From: Microvelia longipes
Lineage: Eukaryota > Arthropoda > Insecta > Hemiptera > Veliidae
Assembly: GCA_018340805.1 (NCBI GenBank)
Contig: JACMZG010001913.1
Location: 26,348,099-26,412,098 of the forward strand
Length of the DNA: 64,000 nt
Direction: 5' to 3'
Part shown: one piece after another, positions 54,986-64,000 of the stretch
Numbering within the stretch: the stretch's first letter is position 1
Layout: the number at the start of each line of letters is the position of its first letter
Notes under the pieces: model-generated
Database searches by the model: none
Told to the model about the DNA's origin: nothing
The model's input: the letters and a program-made list of their open reading frames with translations, nothing else
Program-made: the position numbers and the translations under genes

Positions 54986-55522
54986 GGAAAAGTAAAAATA
55001 ATAAACTAGTATAGTATAGTATCAGCATATCAACAACTTCATTAATTTTGCTTTTGCTGCTAGCAAAAGGCAAAACACTAGACAAGTCATTGTAAACATA
55101 AGATTTGTTACTTATGGGTGGAGAAGCGGTATTGACTTTTCAGCTTGAGGCAAAACAGCTAAAAGAATTAATAGAACAGGAAATCAATGGAGTCCATGAC
55201 GTCACAAATTCCAATCCACAGTTATTTCATGCGATCAACCTTATAGCGTTACTTATACTAAAAATTCGCTAAAACCCTCAAGGCGAAACCCTTAAAGGCT
55301 TATTTAAGAGATTCAGTCTTCTTCAAAGCAGAGGGAAGTTTAAATAAATCTTAAAATTGGAGTTTTTACATTATCTTGATTATGAGAAACTGAAATTAAC
55401 ATAAAACGATAACACAAAGCGGCGTCAGACTAACATAAACAACTCCCAACTCAGATTCAACACAAACCTAATGCATCTATAAAAACACGAAAACTAAAAC
55501 GCTTTGAGGGATAAACAACATT
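54875..55522. repeat. perfect 40-bp inverted repeat, 568-bp spacing
   Basis: 54875-54914 (AATGTTGTTTATCCCTCAAA and on) is the exact reverse complement of 55483-55522. The left arm lies inside a family A copy that is continuous on both sides, so it was added to that copy. Nearby filler repeats CCTTAAAC several times. Confidence 0.85.
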
Positions 55523-56004
55523 TCATGAACAGAACTCAGACAGGGAGTGAGGTAAACAAATTCAAATGTAACCCACTTTCAATTCATTTAGAATGTAAAC
55601 AATGATGTCATTTTTTAGAAGAAACGCGCCTTTTCTGATAAATCTTATTTTCTTTAGAAGAAATATCAAAGAAACTAAGATGACTAAGCCTCTGGTTAGA
55701 GTCACGGGGGAAGCATATATTCAAAATAGTGTCGCCACCGCTTTCAAGGAAAATAGAGAGGGGTAGGACAGGGTTGTCCTTCACTGAATTAAAAAGTATT
55801 GGAGAAGCTGATAACGCTTAATGTCTAAATTTTTTACAGACTTTAATCTTTTTTTTAATTTTTAGGAATTATAACTTAATACTCTCAAACAAGGTAAGAA
55901 TTACATTACATATGAACAATTAGCCACAATTCAATAATAAAGAATTAAAATTTCACAAGACATAATTAACACCTGACAATAAGAAGGCAAAGATTTTGAA
56001 AAAA
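55523..56004. other. non-coding
   Basis: Nothing supported. Confidence 0.45.
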
Positions 56005-56205
56005 TGGTATAATGCGATAAAGGAACTTAACTCATCCCATGCACGTTGTATAGGAGGGAACTTACTTTCCCTGCAGTTTTCTTTTGGCATATGTCTTGAA
56101 AAAGATTCAAGACATATCCATTTTTTATTCTGAACGGGGTCACTTTTCTACACGGCAAATCGACTTAGCGCGTCATCCTCTTTATTCAAAATTCTAAGAA
56201 GGCCG
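56005..56205. mobile_element. MITE-like family B, short copy
   Basis: The right terminal repeat (GAACGGGGTCACTTTTCTAC, ATCGACTTAGCGCGTCATCC, TCTTTATTCAAAATTCT) is clear at 56137-56196. The left side is decayed (ATAATGCGATAAAGGAACTT), and the interior is mostly deleted apart from GGGAACTTACTTTCCCTGC. Confidence 0.6.
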
Positions 56206-57756
56206 TAATAAAGGATGTAGAATTGTTATAAGCCCTCGAGAAAGTAGCGTTTGGGGTTTGGTGACTTGGTTTACAATTATTAGGTAGAATACGTTCTTTG
56301 CTTTTTATATAAGTTGCTCGGTTTGCCCGGAAAGTAGCCATAACATGTCTCTTGTCAGTTTTAAAATGTATTTAATGTGGATAAAGACTTCTAGAGCCTA
56401 GAAGTATTTTAATTTTAAAAAGGATTAATTTTGTTGCGAATTTCTTATAAAAAATCACTTATGAGAAGAGAGGCATGGTAGGGGTCGAAGTCGGGAGTAT
56501 GTCAAAAATATGTTTCAATTGTCCCAAACAACGAAATAATAATATACCAATGACACAATCTTCAGTCACTAAACAAAAACTTCTAGGAATTATATAACAT
56601 ATCACAAAGTTTATGAATGTATAATGTTGAGTCCATTATACATTCAAGGGGAGGGGGATTTAGGAAATGTCAGAATACCTGACATTTATATACTTGAAAT
56701 TTTGTATAAATTTCATTATTATCCCACCTAGGACCTTCGAAAAACGTTTGTAGCAGACATTTGTACAGACAGATCGACAAATAGACAGGCACGCTTTCTA
56801 ATGATAATAGAAGAATAAAATAACTTTTGTTCAATAGAGTGGCAACTATCATTACTTTGTGCCAACTATTTCAAGTTACAGATCTTTGGAGCTACGGCTA
56901 CAGAAATGATAGTCATCAAAGCAGTCATATATATTTTAAAATCTACATTAAAGCCAAGAAAGAATTAGTTCATGATACATTAAATTTTGCGACGAAACGT
57001 TGCGTCTATTAATTGTTACCAAATATTGTTAAAAATTTACAGTGTTACATAAATTTGATAACATGAGACGATCACCTAGCTATAGCATTTGAAGCTCTAC
57101 CTAGTTATAGCAGAGCTTTTATATTTACAATATAAAAAGTATAGTAGAAAAAAAACAGGCAACATTTTTAATACATTATTGGCTCGTTCCGACAATCAAT
57201 TTGCATTCTGTTTTGACACATCAACAAAGTATATTTCACAGAAAATAGAAATAATTATAGAGAAGAGGCACAAAGTGGAAAGTTAGCTACCGTCTACCTG
57301 GTGGGTCCGTTAGAAGGGCACCGCTGGATCCCGTCATGACGAGGCACTTTGTCTGACACCAAGTACCCGAGACTCGAACCTTGTCTCGGACAATGTTGTG
57401 AAGTTTTTATGATTTGATTTACGGGTTGCGTCTGTATAGAGGACGGGGCGTGTCCTTAAAGCCCTGCTTCAAGAATCCTTTTGAACCTCACTCATGTTTG
57501 ATCGAGGAATCACAAACTTCAATCGTGTTTCAAAACATTTACACGCGGAGGTCTGCAAGCCAAGCGAATTTTCTCAGGTTGCTGCTATCTTAGGAAGACA
57601 CTTAGTTCTTTGGTCTTTCTTCGAGTATTACTTTATACTATAATTAATAACCGGCGTTTGTAAGGAAATTATTTAAGTATTCAAAGGAAACGCACGCATG
57701 TCCACAGTATTTAACACGCACACAGCTATGCACAGCTCATTACTCATTTGAAGTTC
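56206..57756. other. non-coding with a possible tRNA-like remnant
   Basis: On the minus strand near 57360-57385, AAGGTTCGAGTCTCGG is a good B-box match, followed by TACTTGGTGTCAGACAAAGT and GGTGCCCTTCTAACGG. It may be a SINE head, but I see no A box. Small ORFs here are unsupported. Confidence 0.4.
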
Positions 57757-58197
57757 CTAAATTAAGAGGATGACGCAAAGAGGGCACTTAACTGACCCCA
57801 TGAGCGTCATATAAAATATAGAACTAGGAGCAAACTTACCTTCCCTAGCAAGGTTATAGCCAAAAGAGCTAAACTTAGGTTATGTAAAAAGTATAAGACG
57901 AGTTTAACATAGATCAACACTTCAGGACAAATAAAAAATTTAAATGAACAACCTCTAATACTAATAAAAATATGAAGACACAAAGAGGTAACAAGCCAGA
58001 TAAAGCCCATTACATTCCACTACTTGTTTGCCTCTAAATTTAAGACCTGCGCAGTTAACGTAATTATTGTAAGCATGCGCAGTTCGTACCAAACATGTCC
58101 AGTTTGTCTTTAGTGAATATTCAAAGAAAAAATAGCTTATAAGATTGGGATATAAATAAATATAAATATATATAATATATATATATATATATATAAT

Positions 58198-58231
<34 letters not shown>

Positions 58232-58572
58232 GTTAACACATGGATGAAGTTTAAAATTTATAAGTAGTATTATTATTATCGATTGACATATATAACATAA
58301 TGTAAACAAATCACGGTTTTTGATTAAAACTTTTAAAAATTCGCTATATCGTGGCAATATGCCACTTATACAAACTAGCAATATGACAAACTTATAGAAG
58401 CATGTAGCCACAGAGCAGCCACACCGACGCCGCGTGGCGGCTAAGAGGCCTTCGTCTTTGGCCTCTTCTTGACAATGTTTTGTGATTCTTTTAATTTTTT
58501 ATCCTCAACGGGGTCACTTTGTTACACGGGAAATTTATTAAGCGCATCATCCTCTTTATTTAAGATCCTTGC
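57757..58572. mobile_element. MITE-like family B, copy 2
   Basis: Left end TAAATTAAGAGGATGACGCA...ACTGACCCC (57762-57800); right end AACGGGGTCACTTTGTTACA, GCGCATCATCCTCTTTATTT, AAGATCC (to about 58567), inverted relative to each other. The interior contains CTCTAAATTTAAGACCTGCG and AAGCATGCGCAGTT, matching copy 1 in reverse orientation. A TA/TG microsatellite (58164-58231) lies inside. Minus-strand ORFs across the microsatellite are artefacts. Confidence 0.68.
58164..58231. repeat. compound (TA)n(TG)n microsatellite
   Basis: TA-rich run followed by a 25-bp GT repeat. Confidence 0.95.
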
Positions 58573-59200
58573 ACTCATTCTACCAGCATGAGGTCTACAA
58601 ATCATTATTCAAACACACAAAGCAAACTCTATGCAAAATTCATCAGTCAAGTAACTTCAAATGATTATTACAACATCCTTTATATTAATACATAGTATAA
58701 AGTATAATTTTTCAATATTAACAATACTGTTCTGTTCTTAGTCTGACAAAGGGTAAAAAGGGAGGGGTAGGGGGAGTCATGTCATGTTTGCATGCAGAGT
58801 AAATTTTAGGAGATGTAGGAAAACTGCAATCTGCAAGGGGGAAATAGTTAAGGGCCCACAAGAAGAGAGAGCGTAAAATGTAAATTTAGTCAAGGAGCCC
58901 TTGTGAAGCCGCCTCCTCTATTAAAGAGTAAACTCAAATCCAGCCCCTTTCAATACAATCAAAAGAGAAAGAAGGGGGGCTCAAAACAATTTTGATGGCG
59001 TTACATGTTTAATTATAATTGTTTTTGAATATTAATCAGACTAGTTTCAATTTTAACATGCACCAAATAGATAATTTAATTTGATTACATATGTCCATAG
59101 ATAACATCCATTTAAGCAAAATATTCCCAACTTAATTTTAAAATTTCCCATGTTGCAATCTCAATGTTGGATATTCTGATCCATTATTATTACTTTTCCT
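58573..59200. other. non-coding
   Basis: Nothing supported; a purine-rich stretch lies at 58745-58990. Confidence 0.45.
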
Positions 59201-59201
59201 T

Positions 59202-59580
59202 GTTCATCCAATAGGAATATAGGAAAAGTATATAGTGTTTGCACTAATAATACGAAACCACTATTTCACCTGAATCATCTGTTTCAGATGTTTACAAGAC
59301 ATATTATCAGAGTATATTTCTTCATATAATAACACAAGTATAGAAAATTTTATTTTAATAAGACTAGTTTTTGTCGTATCACTAATTTTAAGCAGCTTTA
59401 AGCGAGTTTAATATCAGAATGGGTGACCACAGTGATTAAAACTGTTTTTTTTTTCTCATTGGATGACATAGCGTGACCGAACATTACTAAATTAAAAATT
59501 AGAGGACGAGCCAAACGAGCCCAAAGTGGTAAGGAATATTTCCGAAATACACCTAACCCTATTAATTGGTCCTTAATTAT
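59202..59580 (+). repeat. dispersed family A, internally deleted copy
   Basis: Starts CTTTTCCTTGTTCATCCAAT and AGTGTTTGCACTAATAATAC, then ACCACTATTTCACCTGAATC and TGTTTCAGATGTTTACAAGA. After a deletion of about 350 bp it resumes at TTAATAAGACTAGTTTTTGT, the 5S-like segment, and GAGGACGAGCCAAACGAGCC...ATTTCCGAAATACACC. Confidence 0.8.
59384..59436 (+). other. 5S rRNA-derived segment (family A copy)
   Basis: AATTTTAAGCAGCTTTAAGC, GAGTTTAATATCAGAATGGG, TGACCACAGTGAT. A box and ATGGGTGACCAC core are recognisable. Confidence 0.65.
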
Positions 59581-60395
59581 TTTGGGAATGTCATGTGGAG
59601 TGCCCAGATTAGTTAAAGAAACACAGTCTCTCCACGAGAATTCACAGGCTCTTTTAAGAGACTTATGGAAAGTCCAGCAAAAATCCGATTATGGTATTCG
59701 TAAACAAATCTGGCAAATCATACAGTAATTGGGCAAAATCTGATCCAATTAAGCAATTCCCAAACCAATTTGCCTTAGTTCTAATCCAATTCCCATAAAT
59801 TTGTGCATTTTGAGGAAATTCTAGTCCAATTTTACCATTTAGCTTCTAGGAAATTTGTCAAACATAGCTTTAACCAAATATTATAAAATGACATAAATAC
59901 GCTGAGCAATGCTAAATGCCACGATGCTATAAAATCGTGCTAAATGGACCGCAAAACTCAAACCACAAACATGTCATGTTTCCCCTTTAATTACTTCATA
60001 TTCAATTTATTTTATTAGAAAACAATTTTCCTCCGCTTTTCCAGTGAAATGTAGGGAACTGTTGTTGGAACGCTGTGTTATTTGATAGTCTACCAACCTT
60101 TCACATCCAATAGATATATTTACTCAATACGAAGTTGGTTAAATTATACAATTAAATATAGAGAAAAGCATGGGGTTTATCAACAATACATACGACTTTA
60201 ATTGAGTATAATTGACAGCTTGGACGTTTGTCAATAGAAAATGTATAAATCATTTTTATTATTTATAACACGCTACAAAAACATAAATTTTATTCTTCAA
60301 TAATAATTATTTATAATAAAATAGATGAATTATATTAGTCTATTTTAGTTCATATCAAACAATAATAATAACGTAACAATAACGCAAATATTGAC
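59581..60395. other. non-coding
   Basis: Contains a low-complexity run of AATCTGGCAAA/CCAATT-type repeats at about 59700-59830. No gene supported. Confidence 0.45.
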
Positions 60396-60645
60396 GTATT
60401 GGGGATCTTGGTGGAGTAATGTTTGGCAAGAGCACCTGCCACTCAATAAGTCAGAATTCGGCCCCGGTCAGGGGCTCTACTCTAGGATTTGCATGCCAGG
60501 GACGAAATTCCTTTTAAATGCCGTCATTGGAAAAGGACGTTAAGCCGATCACTCCAAGCTTGTGCGATGTCAGGTACTCGTAAAAGGACTCTAATCCTAA
60601 ATAAACTTGTATCTTGGCAAAATTTAGGATCCACAACAGTAGTTT
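60396..60645 (+). mobile_element. possible tRNA-derived SINE
   Basis: The head GGGGATCTTGGTGGAGTAAT, TTGGCAAGAGCACCTGCCAC resembles a tRNA acceptor/D-arm and A-box region; the B box (TTCGGCCCCGGTC) is decayed. The body contains AATGCCGTCATTGGAAAAGG and GGACGTTAAGCCGATCACTC and runs to the (ATA)n at 60645-60662. Confidence 0.45.
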
Positions 60646-60647
60646 AT

Positions 60648-60892
60648 ATAATAATAATAATAATGCCCGGTTAGAGCCCCGTGGCTCATTAGGGACAACC
60701 CCTGCGGGAAACACCTCAGGTGGTGGTGGCAACCGTTACGTTCCAAGTGTATACTAAAGTTGTCGATAGCTTATTTGAACAATAATCTAATATTGACTGA
60801 GAGCGTCCCCTGGGATGCGAACCCCAGACCTCTATGAAGTCAAAGGTATAAATACTAACGCCTTAAAGACCTAGACCACGGAGGCGGCTAAG
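60648..60892 (-). mobile_element. tRNA-derived SINE, copy 2
   Basis: On the minus strand it starts AGCCGCCTCCGTGGTCTAGG (A-box region), continues to GTCTGGGGTTCGCATCCCAG (B box GGTTCGCATCC), then a body ending CCCGCAGGGGTTGTCCCTAA and AACCGGGCATT followed by (ATT)n. It is related to the copy at 41202-41422 in both head and end. The (ATT)n tail resembles that of the LINE at 0.33-3.19 kb, a possible partner, but this is only a tail-type match. The 72-codon ORF across it is a by-product. Confidence 0.7.
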
Positions 60893-61565
60893 TAGCTTTT
60901 ATATAAAATATATAAATAAATGTTTCTGCTTTAATGCTTCGAGAGTAGAAAAGTCTAGTCTGGCAGAGGCGAACGTATTGTTTCTAGTTTAACCTATTTT
61001 AAACTAGATTTAAGCTATCTTCTATCTAAGGGAGTTTACAAATAAGGCTTAACCAAGTCTACTTACCAGATTATCTATCATCTCTCCCTCATTACCATCA
61101 CTATATTGATAAATCTAGTTTTAATATAGCTTTGAGTCTCAAACTCAATAATTCCATTTCCACTGTGCGAATTGAAGTGTAAATTTATGTGGCCGAGTAA
61201 TGGACTAATGACATTATAGTGTTTGTGTAATACTAAAACTAAATATATATTACTATAGATATAATACCGCATCAGACCAATTTATACGGTATAGTGTTTA
61301 CAAAAATAACATAAAAATTATTAAATAGACAAAGACTGCATAAAAAGAAGTAGAATAAAATAAATTATTTAAACATTAAACATCACATTAAAATTATACC
61401 ATTTAAATAAATATTATAATCTATTTTTTATTAAATTATAGTTAAGTAATAATAATAGTAAGTGAAATAAATTATTGAAGATTAATAAAAAAAAGTATAA
61501 AACACATGTTTAATGTTAGCTAAACCAAGCTAACAACAACAATTTAGTCTTTATAAGTAAAATTT
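60893..61565. other. non-coding
   Basis: No supported gene. TTTATACGGTATAGTGTTTACAA near 61282 may be an isolated family A start remnant. Confidence 0.4.
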
Positions 61566-61567
61566 AA

Positions 61568-62065
61568 GATTTCCTCATACTGTATATTGTTTGCAAAAAA
61601 TCCGAAACCGGGATGTCACCGGAATTATCCGTTTGAGGTGCTTTTAAGGCCTCCTAAGTGTTTTTCACAATGTTGTCTGTCTGTATGTGTGTTTATGTTA
61701 CCATCGTAGTGTCTTTATGCTAGCGAGTTAAAACTTTATACAAAAATCAGTCAAACTACTGTAGTTGTGCTATTCCGAAAATCGTTTTTATAACACAGCA
61801 AAAATTTCGAAAATTCATAAAACGGGGAAAACTGATGCGATCGGATTGAGATTCGGCACGCATGTAGCCATGTATAGGACTAAAATACGTGCCAAGTTTT
61901 ATCTCATAATCAGCATCAGTTTAATTTGTATCGAATGACTTGTACACGTTTTTTAAAAAATTAAACACAACGGAAAAAGAACCCAAATTAATTAAAATCC
62001 GTTACCAGAGTTTACCTTGACTTAATAAATAGGTTCAGTAAGTTTCGTTAAAATACGACAACAAT
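61568..62065 (+). repeat. dispersed family A, copy lacking the 3' end
   Basis: AATCCGAAACCGGGATGTC and ACCGGAATTATCCGTTTGAG begin a well-preserved 5' half. It continues with TTGTCTGTCTGTATGTGTGT, ATTGAGATTCGGCACGCATG, GTGCCAAGTTTTATCTCATA and GACTTGTACACGTTTTTTAA, and ends at AGTTTCGTTAAAATACGACA, before the 5S-like segment. Confidence 0.8.
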
Positions 62066-64000
62066 AAAAAACCCGTAGTAGATAGTAGGATGTCGTTATC
62101 AATCTTTTTTGGGCTTTGAGCTGAATGAAACCAGTCTGGAGCCCAACATTATAACAAATAATGATACGACAAGTAATGACGACGCTATATGAGGAATTTG
62201 ATAAAGGCGTGAGAAGAAACAATGGAGACGAAACATTCCCACAACAATTTGTTAAATATTTCCATAGCTACTTAGAGCAACGAAAGATAATTTATTCAAA
62301 ATAAAACGTATATGTTAAAAAGGAATTAATTAATTAAATAAAAAAAAACAAATTATACATGGTAATATTATGGCTGTAGTGTCGTAAGGAAGCGAGACTC
62401 TGCGGGGGGCATAACTTAGCTGTGTTGCGTGTCAAAGCCCAAGGTGTAGATTATTCGATTCTTCTAAAATAATATATATGACAAACAATATTTTTTTGAT
62501 AAACAAACACACGTTACCTAAATAACTAACTACTATAGCTAACTAAATAACTATCTTTAACTAAATAAATATAACAAAATGAAGCAACATATTCAAGGAC
62601 TAAGTTATACAGTCCGGGAGACTAGGGATGACTTTTTACGTCATAATATTTATAAACCATTTGGCCTAGGCATTTACAGAACCTTAGAGAAGTGATACAG
62701 GCGCGGAGGTCCACTATCGAGTTCTTACTCAAGTTTTCGGTTCATGCTTTACAATTGGAATAGAAGCACTTTTACTTGTTTCTCAATTTTCCTAGATTTT
62801 TTTCAAAGAAAATGCGGTTAAACATTTCGTAGATAAGGATAAATTGAGCTTTGCATGACTGCCCTAAATGATATGCAAAACTGCTAAAGCAAAGACAAGC
62901 ATGCTTTTAAACTAACTTAGCTATGAGTAAAGTGCGTGAAGCGAAAACATAAGAAAGAACTGGATAGGTGGGCTAGAAAGCGAACATTCCAAAGGAAATT
63001 CGCCCGGCATGCGGACCACCACACCAAATTTTTTTTCTTAAAGAGGTTAATCTCAGAGATCAAGCGTTGCAAGATCGAAGAAATTCTACTTTAGACGTTG
63101 GTTAATCATGAAAATCTAACAACGAACAAAAAGAGCAATAACGAAAAAAATGTAGTGTCCTTTCTAAGATGTAACATCAAGATTTCACATTATGTAAGAT
63201 AGTCATTACTAGAGGAAAAATATTTTTTTTGGTCGAAGTAAATTTGGAATCGCCTAATTCAGCAAAAAAGCGGTTGAAGTACAAGCAAACAAACAACGCA
63301 TCAGCTGAAAAAACTTGAAAGGCACGCGAAGCGCATTATGAGACAGCTAGAACCTGCATATAATTACATACATGTACTTATACATGTACTATCGGTTACC
63401 TAATGATTTGGTATAATAGAGCTTACATAATAATAGCGTGTGTATGAACAGCTGCTAACATCACGTGGAAGTTAAAACCATAAACTAATGATAGCTAAGT
63501 CATATTTTACTATTTAAAGAAACTTGAGTAAAAATTCTGCTCCTAAAAAAACAAAAATAACTACCTATTACTTGGCGACGAATTTTAAACCCTAATAATT
63601 TTACCGATTTTTCTTAAAGTAAAACGGGTTAATAACGTCAACCTGGTTTTCAATAGGGTTTGTGTCCTCACCATGGTTGCTTTAAAAATAATAATTCATT
63701 TGGAAAGGCAAGTTATATAAGAAAGAACTACCCTTTGCTGATTCACCTAAAACTATTAAATTAATTAATACCGGAGCAAACCAAAACAGCTCAACAAGTT
63801 TCTCAAACGAGCACTCCATATGCAATGCACCCACACCTAGCAGATACATGCATCTCCATTATAGATAGATGGATTTATCGACCTGTGTAACCAAATTACA
63901 CCCAAAATAGAGTACCACTTCACTAAAAATGAACAATTTTCTTCTCAAATTGATCTAAACTCGGACCAAAATGCACCAGAATATTTTTACTATAAATAGT
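62066..64000. other. non-coding, possible repeat F copy 2
   Basis: No supported gene. CAAAGAAAATGCGGTTAAAC (about 62803) and TTCGCCCGGCATGCGGACCA (about 62999) pair with similar blocks at 28548 and 28834. The rest is unique AT-rich sequence. Confidence 0.4.

Overview
This 64 kb window is AT-rich animal DNA. I could not support any host protein-coding gene in it; nearly everything recognisable is a mobile element, a piece of one, or a simple or tandem repeat. The mix suggests an invertebrate, most likely an arthropod (inference, low certainty): Jockey/CR1-like and RTE-like LINE pieces, a Mag-like Ty3/gypsy element, a Penelope-like element with a GIY-YIG nuclease and hammerhead ribozyme motifs, tRNA-derived SINEs and many foldback or MITE-like palindromes. 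There are no operons, Shine-Dalgarno sites or dense ORFs, so it is not prokaryotic.

Layout. About 0.33-3.19 kb: minus-strand LINE, 5' truncated, with broken endonuclease and reverse transcriptase frames and an (ATT)n tail. 3.88-4.58 kb: foldback DNA element with a 6-bp target duplication. 5.0-5.46 kb: a repeat module (D) joined to a fragment of dispersed family A. 7.57-8.28 kb: a second, almost fully palindromic foldback element. 9.15-9.48 kb: tiny LINE 3' end with a 13-bp target duplication. 14.4 kb: hammerhead motif of a Penelope relative. 15.5-16.1 kb: 33-bp minisatellite followed by a 96-bp near-perfect palindrome sharing the Penelope terminal motif. 18.45-18.81 kb: 28-bp minisatellite. 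20.84-26.19 kb: a family A copy split by a 4.6 kb Ty3/gypsy retrotransposon (LTRs 21046-21210 and 25492-25655, 5-bp target duplication). 32.5-33.0 kb: MITE family B. 33.8 kb: 118-bp retroposed insertion with a 15-bp target duplication. 34.8-36.0 kb: cluster of family A copies. 36.8-38.04 kb: second minus-strand LINE. 41.2-41.4 kb: SINE. 42.2-44.4 kb: two family A copies. 44.98-48.6 kb: Penelope-derived palindrome and an almost complete Penelope-like element. 49.2-50.0 kb: ~150-bp tandem repeat and (TA)n. 54.2-55.5 kb: family A copy carrying a templated inverted insertion. 56.0-58.6 kb: two more family B copies. 59.2-62.1 kb: family A copies and tail-to-tail SINEs.

The most interesting item is dispersed family A. 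It has at least ten copies in 64 kb, about 0.7-0.8 kb each, with a terminal hairpin and no coding capacity. Five copies carry a segment closely resembling the internal control region of 5S rRNA genes. Two copies have an extra ~350-bp module (D) at the start. I know of no named family with this architecture, but I cannot search databases here. The second theme is Penelope-derived termini, which occur as palindromes in three places, with hammerhead ribozyme cores in several.
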